Positions 33,964 to 46,710 of a stretch of 64,000 bases of DNA are shown piece by piece. This stretch comes from Okapia johnstoni. Taxonomy: Eukaryota; Chordata; Mammalia; Artiodactyla; Giraffidae. Location: positions 7,527,001 through 7,591,000 of the forward strand of contig CM044306.1 in the NCBI GenBank assembly GCA_024291935.2. The letters run 5' to 3'. The notes beneath the pieces are model-generated. The model ran no database searches and was not told the DNA's origin. It saw only the letters and a program-made list of their open reading frames with translations. The position numbers and the translations under genes are program-made. Every line of letters starts with the position of its first letter. Position 1 is the stretch's first letter.

Positions 33964-34330
33964 AATAAGCTTCTCTGGTGGCTCAGACGGTAAAGCGTCT
34001 GCCTACAATTCGGGAGACCCAGGTTCCATCCCTGGTTCGGGAAGATCTCTTGGAGAAGGCAATGGCACCCCACTCCAGTACTCTTGCCTGGAAAATCCCA
34101 TGGACGGAGGAGCCTGGTAGGCTGCAGTTCATGGGGTCTCTAGGAGTCGGACACGACTGAGCGACTTCACTTTCACTTTTCACTTTCATGCATTGGAGAA
34201 GGAAATGGCAACCCACTCCAGTGTTCTTGCCTGAAGAATCCCAGGGACAGAGGAGCCTGATGGGCTGCCATCTATGGGGTCGCACAGAGTCGGACACGAC
34301 TGAAGCGACTTAGCAGCAGCAGCAGCAGAG
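33964..34330 (+). repeat. tRNA-headed BOV-A2 SINE
   Basis: A tRNA head (GGTGGCTCAGACGGTAAAG) is joined to two BovA monomers ending in an AGC repeat (GACTTAGCAGCAGCAGCAGC). Confidence 0.88.
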
Positions 34331-34656
34331 CAAGTTCACTCACAAATAAAAAGTGCTGGATTTAAAATTTTTCCATCTCTAATGTATTTTTGCTGTGTTT
34401 AAATTTTAACTATTTTTTCCCCAATATAAAAATATACTGCATGAGTAGTCATCGTGGTTGGGGGGTGGGGAGGAGCTGGGAGGGAGCACCAGGGGTTTCT
34501 AGGATGTGTTCTTTTGTTGATGCACGTGTGTTGGTTCATATTCATAGTTTATAAAGTGTGCTTTTCTGTACACATTTATACCTCAGTAAAAATCCCACAT
34601 AGCCAAGCGATTCAATTATACAGATATGTACATTCTTTAGAAAAAAAACCCAAGGG

Positions 34657-34775
34657 ATTTCCCTGTTGGTCCAGTGGTTAAGACTCCGTGCTTCCGCTGC
34701 AGGGGGCACAAGTTTGATCCCTAGTCAGGGAACTAAGGATCTCACAGGCTGCATGGCAGGGGTCCAAAAACCCCT
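34657..34775 (+). repeat. CHR-type tRNA SINE
   Basis: GATTTCCCTGTTGGTCCAGT to CACAGGCTGCATGGC. Confidence 0.8.
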
Positions 34776-35276
34776 AAAAACTAAAATAAATAAAAACCCC
34801 ACACATACTCCATAACTATGTGGGGAAATACAGAGAAATGAAAAAAAAAAAACAGTGAAGACCAAGGACTGGCCCTTAGGGCCTCCACAAGGTGACACAA
34901 CTTTTGAGACAAGGTAAGTCCCTTCAAATAAAGCCACCAAAGTGCTGGTGGCCACCTCTCACCCCTGTAAGGAGAGGGAAGGAGCCCCTGGGAGGTTCCA
35001 TGAGGTTGACACACTAGACTCTGAATAATTCACTGCCAAGGAGCAAGATTCTCTCTTTGATCTAATCCAGCTCATCTTACGCCTCTCTTTGACCAAGTCT
35101 CAAAGCCCGGGCCCTTTTGTCCTCCCATGCAAAGTCCAGTTGTAACAAGAATCCTGGTAAGTCGGTTTAGCTAGGACCCCCATCCTCCAGGTCTGGTCAC
35201 CTTCAAAATGTTTGGGTTCTCCATTGTCCAGCACCCTCCAGTGACATCTGAGCCTCCTGGCCTGCCTTCAGCAAGT

Positions 35277-35430
35277 TTTTTTTTTAATTAATTAATTTAT
35301 TTGGCTGCACTGGGTCTTAGTTGTAGCATGCAAACTCCAAGTTGCGGTATGTGGGGTCCAGTTCCTTAAACAGGGATCGAACCCCATCCCCCTGCAATGG
35401 GGGTGTGGCATCCTAGCCACTGGAAGTTCT
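35277..35430 (-). repeat. CHR-type tRNA SINE
   Basis: T-tract, TTTGGCTGCACTGGGTCTTA, and CAGGGATCGAACCCC. Confidence 0.8.
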
Positions 35431-35829
35431 GCCAGGTTGGTTTACCGAGAATCTCTCCTGACCCCTGATGTTTCCTTTTAGTGATCTTCCGCCCACTGAC
35501 CCCTACACTACACCTTGGCTTATAGTCCCACTTCTCTTTGTATTCACAGTCGAACTCAATCTCTACTCCCTCCCGCCCATCTGCAAGACCCCAACATAGT
35601 GGTCCCTGCCCCTATCACAGAGGTCCTGAATATAGCCCACCTTACCCTTCTTTAACAAGTGCCTGGAATATTTTTCTTTAACAGCAGTCAAATCAGAATT
35701 TAAACCACATCATTAGAAATGGACCTTTTGTGCATCACAAAAGAATGATGCTGAAAGGGACATTGCTGATTCAAGTCCCTCATTTAAAAAAAAAAAAAAG
35801 GGAAGAAATGCACATAACAGAAAATAAAC

Positions 35830-36355
35830 AAGTGATTGGCAATTAGCATATTCACGTTGTGCAATGATGACCTCTATCTGTTTTCAAAATAAAACCCACA
35901 GTAAAACTATCACCCAAAATAAAATCATCCCAAATAAAACCCATGTCCATTAAACATTGTCTCCTCACGCTCCTGGCAACCACCAACCTGCTTTCTGTCT
36001 TGGTGAATTTATCTATTCTGGAAGTATCATTTAAATGGAATCACACAATATATGGCCTTTTTGTCTGCCTTCTGTCACTTCTTTCACATGATGTTCTTGA
36101 AGTTCATTCACTCACAGGGTAGCACAGATCAGGACTTCATTCCTTTTCATGGACAAAGCCACATTTCTTTTACCCATTCATCTGCTGATGGACACTTGGG
36201 TTGTTTCGACCTTTTGGTTATTGTGAATAGAGCTACTATGAGCATTCGTGTGCAAGGTTTTATGTGGACACATGTTCTCAGTTCTCTTGGGTAAATACCT
36301 AAGAGTGAAATTATTGGGTCACATGGTAACTCTAGGTTTAATTTTTTGAGGAACC
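35830..36355 (-). repeat. Ancient L1 (L1M-type) remnant
   Basis: ATTCATCTGCTGATGGACAC, then TTGGTTATTGTGAATAGAGC and GGTCACATGGTAACTCTAGG are the antisense L1M 3' UTR motif. Confidence 0.75.
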
Positions 36356-36369
36356 TTGAGTTTCTCTTT

Positions 36370-36610
36370 TTTATTTATTTTTTATTTTTTGGCCACACTT
36401 AGTTCCCTGACCAGGGATTGAAACCCTGTCCCCTGCAATGGGAGTTTAGAATCTTAACCACTGAACTGCCAGGGAAGTCCCAGGTCTCTCCTTTTTTAAA
36501 GATATTTTTTGGGACTTCCCTTGTGGTCCAGTGATTAGGATTCCAGGCTCTCCCTGCTGAGGGTCTGGGATCCCATAACCCACCTGGTGTAGCCAACGGG
36601 GGGAAAAAAA
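36370..36610. repeat. Head-to-head pair of CHR SINEs
   Basis: A reverse copy (about 36385-36481) and a forward copy (about 36512-36605) face each other with about 30 bp between them; GGAAGTCCCA and TGGGACTTCC are the facing ends. Confidence 0.78.
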
Positions 36611-36632
36611 AGATATTTTTCTTGGGGCAGGG

Positions 36633-36838
36633 TTGTTGTTGTTGTTCAGTCGCTAAGTTATGTCTGACTCTTTTATGAGCCCGTGGACTGTAGCCAGGTT
36701 CCTCTGTCCATGGGATTTCCCAGGCCAGGAACATTGGAGCGGGTTGCTGTTTCCTTCTCCAGGGGATCTTCCCGACCCAGGGATTGAACCTCTTGTGTTG
36801 GCAGGTGGGTTCTTTACCACTGAGCCACCAGGGAAGCC
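36633..36838 (-). repeat. Bov-tA SINE
   Basis: Reverse copy after a GTT repeat; ends CACTGAGCCACCAGGGAAGC. Confidence 0.85.
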
Positions 36839-36874
36839 CCGGGGCAGGGTGGGGAGGTTAAATCAGGAGTTTGG

Positions 36875-37098
36875 GATTAACAGATACATACCACTCCCAC
36901 TATATATACAGAAAATAGAAGAATAACAAGGACCTACTGAACAGCACAGGGAACTATATTCCATGTATTATAATAACATATAATGGAAAATAATCTGAAC
37001 AAGAAAATATGTATATGTATAACTGAATCACTTTGTTATACACCTGAAACTAACACAATATTGTAAATCAACTATACGTCAATAAAAATTTTTTAACA
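36875..37098 (+). repeat. Ruminant L1 3' end
   Basis: AACAAGGACCTACTGAACAG, CTGAATCACTTTGTTATACA and ATTGTAAATCAACTATACG, then AATAAAAATT. Confidence 0.75.
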
Positions 37099-37154
37099 TA
37101 TATTTTCCTCAAGGGCTGGTGGGTACTCCAGATTCATTTTCCACATCTATTAGT

Positions 37155-37365
37155 AGTAGTAGTGTTAGTTGCTCAGTCGTGTCTAACTCTTTGCGACTCC
37201 AAGGACTGTGGCCCACCAGGCTCCTCTGTCCATGGAATTCTCCAGGCCAGAATACTGGAGTGGGTAGCCATTCACTTCTCCAGGGTATCTTCTCAACCCA
37301 GGGATCGAACCCGGGTCTCTCGAATTGCAGGCAGATTCTTTACCATCTGAGCTACAGGGAACCCC
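37155..37365 (-). repeat. Bov-tA SINE
   Basis: Reverse copy, GTTAGTTGCTCAGTCGTGTC to ACCATCTGAGCTACAGGGAA. Confidence 0.87.
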
Positions 37366-37469
37366 CTGTTCCACATCTATTAGGACCAGTTTTTCATGGG
37401 TGACCAGCCTGTCTTTGTTAAATACACATAACATCCAAGTCTCAGTTTAGAATTAAAATGATGCTGTTG

Positions 37470-37668
37470 TTCTTTCAGGTGGCTCAGCGGTAAAAGCCCA
37501 CCTGCCAATGCGGGAGACACAGGAGACGCAGGTTCCATTCCTTGGTTGGGAAGGTCCCCCGGGGAGGAAATGGCAACCCACTCCTTTTCTTGCCTGGAAA
37601 ATTCCATGGATAGAGGAGCCTTGAGGGCTACTGTCCACGGGGTTGAAAAGAGTCAACACAACTGAGGG
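37470..37668 (+). repeat. Bov-tA SINE
   Basis: Forward copy, facing the reverse copy at 37155 with about 105 bp between. Confidence 0.82.
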
Positions 37669-39514
37669 CAATGAAGCCTGAAGCCTGTTCTTCCACTCAG
37701 GGTCCTTAGCATTTCAGAAATGCCTGAGACCTTAGTGTCCTAGGGTTTGCCTGTGTGCTGGCGGCCAGCCAGCCTTCCCCCAGTCATTGTGGCTCCTGCA
37801 CCGCTAATGGCTGCAAATCGGGATAACAGATCCGCCCCCGAGGACTCAACACGCCTCTCCCCTTAGGAATAACACTTACTCCTGCCAAGAGATGCAGGTG
37901 GCAGATCTGATTCCATGCTAATCCTATTTTACACTTAGATTGTCTTCCCTCCTTAAGTGCTCCAAGTCCTCAATTTGAGAACCAAGTGGTCACAGATACT
38001 TGTCACGTGGCAGCTGGAATTCAGCCTAAAGTGATAGGACCTTTGCGCTTGTTGGCAAATGCCAAGTTGATGCTGTGGATTTTTCTAGGTCATGCCGAGT
38101 CCAGAAGATGGATATGTCCTTTTAACTCCGCATCAGAGCCGTCTGTCTGTCCCTCCCTCCCGGGACCCATCAGCCTGCTGCACGGAGCCAGGAGGAGGTG
38201 GAGTGTTTGTGCCCTTCCTGGGCTCTGCATCGCTGCAGCAGCCACCTGGCGCCCAGATGGGGCTCCCTCCCCTGGATCCTCTGCTGCGGTTGGGAGGGGT
38301 CAGCCCACAAGCGTTTCTCTCGAGGACCTCTGTGTACAGAACCGGGCTCACTGCAGCTCTAGGAAGGAGACAGAAACAGAAAAGAAAGGATACTTTCTTC
38401 GTATATGCTTCCCATTATATGCTCCTCCCAAGCCCATTCCATCTTTTCTTTTCTTTAAAAATAACTTCATTCCTTAGTCTGTAAACTTTGACAGGTAATC
38501 ACTTGGCTCCCTCTTCTGTTTTGAGACAGGGGGTTTCAGAGGAGGCTGCTAGGATCATCTGATGGTGCCTTGAAGGAGAAATGACATCTCAACTCATTTT
38601 CAAGATGCCGGTCACGTTGCTGTGGTCAGCACTTTAGGGCAAGGAGCAAAAAGGACAACGAGCCGCTTTTGGAAGTGGCTCTCCTGTCGGATCAGCACAG
38701 CATCACTCCCGTGGCAGCACAAAGCTTCGGGGGCACACATGTGGAATGAGGTTACTGTGTCCCTTGCCTTGGGGCCCCTCTCCTCAGCCCCAGCTGTCCA
38801 GCCCATCCTGTGTAATCATTACTTAAATGACCAGGGTTCTGTCTGGAAAGAATCGAAGAGTTTGACCTTCAGGAGGCCAGCCTCCAGGGAAGGGGAATTT
38901 CTATTTTCGGGATGTGGATAATGAGCATCAGGGGCAGGCAAGCCCCACTCCAGGCACCCGCCTTTTTTTGCAGCTTGGCAAAGTAGGGTGCTGGCCCCTC
39001 TTTGGCCTCCAGTGAATTGGCTTCTGTGAAGGAGGCCTGAGAGGCGAGAGGGATGCAACCCCAGGTGCCCACCAGGGGCCAGCAGGGAGCCTTGAAAGGG
39101 CCATCCGCATCTCCGGAGAGGATGAGAGAGGATGTCACCTCTGCTCTGTGGAAGTGGTCCATTCTCAGGTAGAAGGAAACCACCCCAGACCATTAGCGCC
39201 AAAGCACTGCGTCCAGCCTGTTTGCTTTGGGAACAACCCAAGGACACAGCTTAGCTTTGGAGCAATGTTAAAGCGGAAAGCACTGCACAACAAAAAACGC
39301 CCGGAAAACTGTGTACACACCCATTCCCTTGGCCTGGACGTGGGCTGCTACCAAATAAAAGCGGCTCAGCGTTCCTGCTGCCTGGCTGCAGAGTGGCCAG
39401 GTCTCTCTTCCTGCTTTCCAGAAGTTCTCCTTTTGGGAATCACCCAAAGCAGTTTGACACAGTTGCTGGCTGCTCTTCCCTTGAAGGAGAAGACCAGTCT
39501 CTCCGAAACCAATA
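37669..39514. other. Intergenic, relatively repeat-poor
   Basis: No gene, RNA or named repeat identified. Overlapping short open frames on both strands look like chance frames. Confidence 0.4.
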
Positions 39515-39722
39515 TGTGAAGTGAAGTCGCTCAGTTGTGTCCGACTCTTTGCGACCCCATGGACTGTAGCCGACCAGGCTCCTCAGTCCATGGAATTTTT
39601 CAGGCAAGAATACTGGAGTGGGTTGCCATTTCCTCCTCCAGGGGATCTTCCCAACCCAGGGATTGAACCCGGGTCTGCTGCAATGCAGGCAGATGCTTTA
39701 CCCTCTGAGCCATCAGGGAACC
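39515..39722 (-). repeat. Bov-tA SINE
   Basis: Reverse copy, GAAGTCGCTCAGTTGTGTCC to CTCTGAGCCATCAGGGAA. Confidence 0.88.
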
Positions 39723-39767
39723 AGTATATACCAGTATAAATGAGTAATTGATTTCAAAGCACAGTTG

Positions 39768-40100
39768 AGGGCTTCCCAGGTGGCTCAGTGGTAAAGAATC
39801 CATCTGCCAATGCAGGAGTCATAGGTTCCATCCCTGATCTGAGAAGATGCCAGATGCCGCGGGGCCACTAAGCGCATGCGCCACAGCTATGGCGTCTGTG
39901 CTCTGGAGCCCGGGAGCTGCAGCGACTGAACCCACACACCTGAACTACTGAAGCCAGCATGCTCTAGAGCCTGTGCTCCGCAACAAGAGAAGCTACCGCA
40001 GTGAGAAGCCTGCACACAACTAGGAGTGGCAACAAGAGGAAGAAGTCCATGCACAGGAATAAAGACCCAGCACATTCAAAAATAAATAAAATTATTTCTT
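39768..40100 (+). repeat. Long CHR-type SINE copy
   Basis: About 330 bp forward: GGCTTCCCAGGTGGCTCAGT head, GAGCCCGGGAGCTGCAGCG body, AATAAATAAA tail. Confidence 0.85.
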
Positions 40101-41035
40101 TAAAAAGAAAAACACAGTTGGGTAGGGCAGGGGCTGGCTGCAGCCTCAGACGGGGACCTTCTCTCCCCTCATCAGTGTCCAGGATGTGGGACTGGGTGCT
40201 GGAGACAGGCCAGAGCCCGCTGTAGTGGGCCCAAACCGGAGCTGATGTCAGCAAGAACCTATGGAATATTCCTAGCCGCCATTCTCCATGTGGCTGGCCT
40301 GGCCAGCCTCACCATGGAGTGTAAAAGTAGCTGGACTGTCGGGCTTCATGACAGGAGCTGAGAGGACCATGTCATTTGTGTGGCACCCAGTGGGCTGGGC
40401 CGGTAGCAAACCCTTCCTGCAGAGTGGGGAATTCTGCCAAGCTGGAAATGGATGGGCAGGTCTGCGCCCCACCCTTTCCTCAGGTGAAAAGTCATTTGCA
40501 ATCCTATAATTACTATGTTTAGTAAATATGCCAATTGCTCCTTCTTGGGCAATTTTTTTTTTTCTCCTATGCAGTTTTTAAAAATGGAAACCGGTATTCT
40601 TTGCCGAGCCCTCTGTCTGCTGAGTCAAAGACCACAGTCTACAGAATCACGTGTCAACAACCTCAGCAAGAGTGTTTTCGGCCCCACCATGACAAATGAG
40701 AATTGAGGGAAACCAAGTTCCTGTTTTGTGTTCAGCTGGTAGCACTGCGGAGATGCGGAATACTAGAAAGAAGGTTCTGGCACCAAGTAAGGACATGATT
40801 CCCAGACGTTCCCCTCCCCACTGTGGTTGGCAGAAAAACAACCCCCCAAAGATGTCTGCGTCATAGTTCCATGCGACCCATGACTATGTTACCTTATATG
40901 GAAAAAGCAATTTTGCAGTTGTGACTAAGTTAAATTAAATTAAGGCTTTTGAAAGGGGAGCTTAACCTGGGTTAGCCAGGTGGGGTCAATGCTATCACAG
41001 ACAGGAGAACTTACAAGAGGGAGGTAGGAAGATCT

Positions 41036-41228
41036 GGGGGTTTCCCTGGTAGTTCAGCTGGTAAAGAATCCGCAGTGTAGGAAACTCAAGTTCGATTCCT
41101 GGGTCAGGAAGATCCCCTGGAGCAGGGTTAGGCTACCCGCTCCAGTATTCTGGCCTGGAGAATTGCATGGACTGTATAGTCCATGGGGTCGCAAAGAGTC
41201 AGACACGACTGAGAGACTTTCACTTTCA
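41036..41228 (+). repeat. Bov-tA SINE
   Basis: Forward copy, TTTCCCTGGTAGTTCAGCTG to GACACGACTGAGAGACTTTC. Confidence 0.87.
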
Positions 41229-41236
41229 GGAAGATC

Positions 41237-41462
41237 TGGGAGCTTCCCAGGTGGCGCTATTGGTAAAGAACCCTTCTACCAATGCAGGAGATGTAAGAGA
41301 CTCAGATTCAATCCCCTGGGTGGGGAAGATTCCCCTGGAGGAGGAAATGGCAACCCACTCCAGTATTCTTGCCTGGAGAATCCCATGGACAGAGGAGCCT
41401 GGAAGGCTACAGTCCTTTTAGGGTCGCCAAGAGTCAGACACAAATGAAATGACTTAGCATAG
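41237..41462 (+). repeat. Bov-tA SINE in tandem with the previous copy
   Basis: Second forward copy starting 9 bp later, AGCTTCCCAGGTGGCGCTAT to GAAATGACTTAGCATAGC. Confidence 0.87.
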
Positions 41463-42177
41463 CACAGGAAGGTCAGAGTCAGAGAAGATGTGACAACAGA
41501 AGCAAAAGTCAGACGGAGACTTGGAGATGCTAGACTGCCAGCACGGAGGTGAAAGAAGGGATCCGCAGCCAAGGAATGCAGGTGCTTCTAGGAGCTAGAA
41601 CAGGAAGACGGCTCAGCCCTGCCAATCCATTCGAAACTTGTGACCTCCAGAACTGCAAGATGAGAAATCGGTGCAGCAGTGAGAACCCAGGACACTAACG
41701 CAAAACCCAGCTTTGTTCTTCCAAGGACTCTGGAAGAAATCCATCTGCTCAGAAAACCAGAGACGCCATAAGCCAAGGTACAGGGTAAGATCTGAAAGCT
41801 GGGGGAGCTGGGGTGGTGTGCAAGCCTGGGCAAGGTCATCTGGCAGCATAGGTGTAAACAAGTTCCCCCAACAGTGGGAGGCGGGCAGGTCCACTTCCCT
41901 TTCCTCCGACACCCACAGGAGCGTGCACTGTTGTCCTCTCTGGAGACACCTAGTACTGTTAGATTTTTTATTTTTTAGTTTAAAAAGTGATACATCCATT
42001 CACACTAGAGTCCTCATAACTAACTGGGTTTTCCTCCCAGAGTAATTTGCATTCGAAAAAGAACAGGCCCGCAGAAGATAATGCAGACCCTGAAACAACA
42101 AATTTCAGCCAAATCTTTCACCAGGGAAGAAGGCCATGTGGTGACCAAGGCAGAGCTTGCGTGATGTGTGTACAGGT

Positions 42178-42385
42178 TATGCGTGCATGCTCAGTCATGT
42201 CCAATATGTGACCCTGTAGTCTGTCACATGCTCCAGGCTCCTCTGTCCATGGGATTTCCCAGGCAAGAATACTGGAGTGGGTTGCCATGCCCTCCTCCGG
42301 GTGATCTTCCAGACCCAGGGATCGAACCCACATCTCCTGCATTGACAGGTGGATTCTTTACCGCTGAGCCACCTAGGAAGCCTGC
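42178..42385 (-). repeat. Bov-tA SINE
   Basis: Reverse copy, GCATGCTCAGTCATGTCC to CCGCTGAGCCACCTAGGAAG. Confidence 0.85.
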
Positions 42386-43186
42386 ACATACAGGTCAAGG
42401 AGCACCAAAGTTGGCCAGTCAACCACTAGTAGCTAGGGGAGAAGCCTCGAACAAGATACTCCCTCACAGGCCTCGAAAGGAACTGACCCTGCTGACATCT
42501 TAATCTTGGATTTCTTAAGAACCGTGACGCAGTAAATTCCTAAGTCACCGGGTCTGTGGTACCTTGTTATGACAACTCGAGGAGACTAACATAGATGCCT
42601 TCAGATCCCAGACCAGCAGCTGAAATGAGTGGCGGGGGTGAGGCCTCTTTGGGGGGGCTGTGCTAGTGAACTTCCCTGAAAGGGATGTGTCCCTCTGAGC
42701 AGGCCTGCAGTTGCGGGGTGTGTGGGAGGCAGAGTCCAGAGGCCCAGAAGAGATGTTGGCTGGCAGCCTCGGCAAGGACACCTGTGTGGAGGAGGCCACC
42801 TCCGAGGTAAAGCTAGGCTCACCCCACCACACCTGGAGCAGCTGAACCACTGCAGAGACAGAAACTTGGAACACTGCCTGCAAGTCAGGAATCTCGTGGG
42901 ACCAGTCTGGTCTCCTGCATGCCTGTGCAGGGCACGCCCCTCCACCCACAGCCTGCCACCCTCAGTGCCTGGCAGGGTCACTGGGATTTCAGAATGGAAA
43001 ACCACATCTGGGGCCATCCCAGGACACCAGTCTTAAAAACAGTTTGCCAGGCCAGACATCTCCCTCTCCCGGCCCTCGCAGCCTTCCACACAGAAAGCCC
43101 TTGAGGTCAAGGCAGGCCTCCGGGTCCTGCAATTCAGCCTGGGAGCTGGAACCTCAGGAATAGGTGAGATGGCAGGAATGAACGCA
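42386..43186. other. Intergenic, nothing recognised
   Basis: Unique-looking, fairly GC-rich sequence. The end of an old repeat may lie at about 42545-42595. Confidence 0.4.
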
Positions 43187-43305
43187 TGAATGTTGATCGC
43201 TGAGTCGAGTCCAACTCTCTGCGACCCCATGGGCTATTGCCCACCAGGCTCCTCTGCCCATGGAATTCACCAGGCAAGAATAAATACTGGAGTGGGTAGC
43301 CAAGG
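43187..43305 (-). repeat. Bov-tA/BovA fragment
   Basis: Body only, GTTGATCGCTGAGTCGAGTC to TACTGGAGTGGGTAGCC. Confidence 0.8.
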
Positions 43306-43769
43306 AGATGGCAGGAAACCTCTTCTAGTAAAAGCAAGTCATTTGCCATCTGGCAGCCTTGGTTCCAAGTTTTCAGAGAGCTGGGCCGGGCCCAGTGCAT
43401 GCCTGCTTGCTTTTTTTTTGAAAAAGAACAAAAAAGGATCAGGTGTGTGGTGGGAGGCACAAGGAGGAGGGAGGGTGACTGGGGGAGTTGGAACAGCATT
43501 CTCTTTCACCTGTGATGGCTGGTGACCGGGACAGATCAAGCCTCACGCCAGGCCTGTGGCCACAGCAGCTAGTTGCTTTAATCAGAACCTGGAGGATGAA
43601 GCCTGGAGAGGGCTTCCAGATGCTTCCTCTTTCTCAGAGCGATTGAGCAGCGGGTGGGTGAGGCAGCTCTGTGGCAAGCAACACATCAAGCGGATGGATA
43701 CTCAAACGCCAGCTAGAAGCCTGGGGTCAGCTGGGCCTCCCGGGCTGGGGGCTGGGATCTAGGTTTGCT

Positions 43770-43870
43770 TCTCAGCTCTGCAGGGAGCCTGTTCAGTGGC
43801 TTAGTCAGGCAAGACCCTTCACCTCTCAGGGTTTCACTTCCCCCAGTTATCAAAAGGGGAAAAGCATCTT
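43770..43870 (+). repeat. MIR-like remnant
   Basis: GTTCAGTGGCTTAGTCAGGC, ACCTCTCAGGGTTTCACTTC and CAGTTATCAAAAGGGGAAAA resemble the MIR core. Confidence 0.5.
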
Positions 43871-46710
43871 CCTCTTGCCCAATCCGGTCTCCCGGGCCAT
43901 GGTAATACTGAGGGTCTCTGGAGACGAAATAAAGCTCTTCAGAGAGGGGCTGGGGGCGGGGCGGTGTGGGCCCGGTGGGAGGGAACCTGGAGGGAGGAGG
44001 TGACGGACGAGAATGAAGCGGGCAGAGCAGGGACCTTGGGGGTGGGGACGGGGGCTGGGGGAGAGGCGGCCGGGAGGACAGAGGAGCCTTTGTGCGGACT
44101 GGAACCGGGGCCAGAGGGCTCTGCCCTTCACCTCCCTCCCACTGGGCTCCGGGAGGCCGGATAACAACCCAGCAGGCCGCCCCGCCTCCCTCGCTGCCCG
44201 GTTTCCAGTCAGCCCCGCCCCCGCGCGGCCGCACTACCCCAGGGGCTCCAGCCTGGGAGGCGGAGGGACCCTGTGGCAGGTGGGCTTTCTCACTAGGTTC
44301 GTGCACGGCCACGTCCTCGCTTCCTGGGCCTGAGTCCCACCAGACTCCGGGGTTTAAGCAGCGGCTTCTCAGGACTGATGGAAGCGCTCGGGGGGAGAAG
44401 AGGGAGACCGCCCCCCTCCAAGATCCGAGATCCCCAGGAGCATCACGCCGCGTCCCGCGTCTTCCAGGCGCCCAAAGCCCTGACTTTGACCGTAGTCCTG
44501 GCTGGAGGAGCAGGCAGGCGAGGGAGGAAGAGGAGAGGAGAGCCGAGGGATCGAGCCCTGGCTCCCGCAAGGAGCCCCCTCCTCCCGCTGGCGCTGGCGT
44601 CCCCGCGTCGCGTGACCACGGCACTGCGGCTGCAGCGCGGCGCTCGGCTCCTGGCGCGGGATTCCTGGGGGGTGGGGAGCCTGGAGGTTCAAGATCAGAC
44701 CTCGGTGGACTCCGGTCGCGGCGCTGCTAGAGGGTGATGACGCCCCGCCCCGCTCCCCCCTCGGGTTCCTAGTTTCGCAGTTTCTCGACCCGTGAAAGCA
44801 TCGCTGAGTCACCTTCCCGCAACGCGCTCGGGACGCTCACGACCCAGCCAGGGCTGCCCCCAGAGCTGCGCAGGGCGGAGGTGGCCACCACTTGGCCGCG
44901 TGCCAGGCCAACGGCCCCGGGACCCACGCGTCCCAGCCTGAGCCTCTCCCCTACCCGGGGACATCTGGGCTCCGCCCCGCCAGGTGTTGGGAAACAGGGC
45001 CGCCTGGGTCCTCTCGCAAAGGGGGTACCTCGGAGCCGTGCCGAGACCTGCCTCTTCTCAACTTTCAGGGGCGATGGGAAACGAGACGTGTGACTGGGTG
45101 TCGGGTGGGGGCAGGTGTGGGCGCGTGAGCACCCTGCAGCTGGGGCCTGCACGAGCTCAGCCTCCTACAGTGGTTTGGTCTTTTCTTACTTTGTTTAGAG
45201 AGTTAGAAACTTGGTGACTTGATCTTGGCAACTTCCTCCTCTGGGTCGCCACACACTACCCCACAGGGAGCTTACTCGAGTGGGTCGTGGACACTTTCAG
45301 GTCGGACACTTACTTGCCGGTGATATATGTTTATCACACCCCATTGACACACGAGGCCCCGGGCCAGTTTGCAGCTCCCCGCTGAGCCAGCAGGGGCGAC
45401 GATGGACACGCCCCCGATGCTTGGCTTCCCAATCCGGATGGGGTCGCCTAGGCCTGTTTACACGGCCAAGCTCCTTTCAGGTGGGTGAGGGGCGCGAGGC
45501 CTTAGAGCTCCCCCTGGTTCAGGCGAGCCTCGATGTCGTCCTCTGAGAAAAGCACCCAACTTCTGAGGTTCTTAACAAGGCCCCTTCCTCCGGACCGCAC
45601 TGCTGGCCCTCTCTCCCGGGATGGCTCCTCTGGCTGTCTCAAGTTCCGTGGCCGTGCGGTCCAGGAGGCTAAAAATAACTCTGGGGGAGGATGGGAGCGG
45701 CTGCAGAGATGCCCCAGCATGGAGAGAGGGGTTCCTGGCGGGGCCTGGGCCTCGAAATCCGGGTGGGATTGGGGGGCGCGGGCAGCGGGGCGGGTTCCGC
45801 CAGCAGACTATCCAGGGACAGGCGAGGGTCTAATGGGAGCCCTGAGCCACGCGCTCCCGGAGCCCCACCCGGGGGCCGCTCCGATTTTGTGCGCCGCGGC
45901 CTGTGATGCGCGTTCACCCTCGCGCGCCCGTGATGCTGCGCTCGCGGCGCGCCGCGCCGCTCGTGGCCGGGTCTGGGGCTCCGCGCCTCGCCAGCGGCTT
46001 CCACGTCTCCCGCCCAGACGCGGCGATCGCTTTCCTTCTGGGTCCGAGAGTCCCCGGACCCAGCCAAGGGCTGCGCGCTTGGCCGAGCCTTGGGCGCGGA
46101 CCGGGCGGGGGCGGAGCGGCGAGGCCAGGGCCCAGCTGGCTCGCGCAGTGCGGGGCGCGGGTTCCACCCCCGGGAACGCCGGGGCCGTGGGGCGTGGCCA
46201 GGCCGGGAGGCTAGGCACGGCGCCCTCCCCGAAGTTGAGCGAAAAGTTTGAGGCTGGAGGCAGCGAGGCTGCGCAGTCAGCGTTTACTCGGCGCTCCGGT
46301 TGTTCCGCAAATGCGAGACTGAGCCCGGGACCGGCTGTGTTCAGCCCTAGGCCACTGTGGGGAACGGAGATAGCGCTTCCCCAGGAAACTGGACCGACTG
46401 GGTAGGGCTGGCCGCCTACCCTGCCCTCTCGCCCTTGGCTTCCTGGGCGGCCGGGGGAGCTGCCGTGCAGCACATGGCCTCCGCGCCCACTCGGCTCTGG
46501 CTGAGGGAGGCGGTGGCTGGCGGCACGGCTCCGGCTCAGCCTTCGCGCGACTCCGGCGCTGCTTCCACGAGCGCTGCTCGCGGCGCCGCAGAGCCCGGCC
46601 CTTGGAAAAAAGCGCGCGGCGATCCTGGCCGCTCCAGAGCTCGGGTAGAGGACCCGGCTACTCGGCTGTTTCGGGCCAAGGATCGCTTGCCCCGAACTTC
46701 GCGCGGGGCG

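Larger units (their letters stand above)
40824..41690 (+). repeat. Ancient interspersed repeat split by two Bov-tA copies
   Basis: Segments 40824-41035 (CCCAAAGATGTCTGCGTCAT, GTTACCTTATATGGAAAAAG) and 41463-41690 (AAGGAATGCAGGTGCTTCTA, TGACCTCCAGAACTGCAAGA) are consecutive parts of one old mammalian repeat whose family I cannot name with confidence. Confidence 0.55.

Noticed and set aside
39872..39881. NRF1 palindrome GCGCATGCGC in the intergenic region
   Set aside because: It lies inside a CHR SINE whose consensus carries this CpG-rich stretch, so it is not evidence of a promoter.
43713..44624. 303-codon open frame on the minus strand upstream of SPHK1
   Set aside because: Pro/Ser/Gly/Arg-rich with no recognisable domain. 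It lies in a CpG island where stop codons are rare, and frames of similar length exist on the other strand.
45385..45400. CTCF-like CCAGCAGGGGCG upstream of SPHK1 (a similar one lies near 27706-27722)
   Set aside because: Both lack one G in the AGGGGGC core and score poorly against the consensus.
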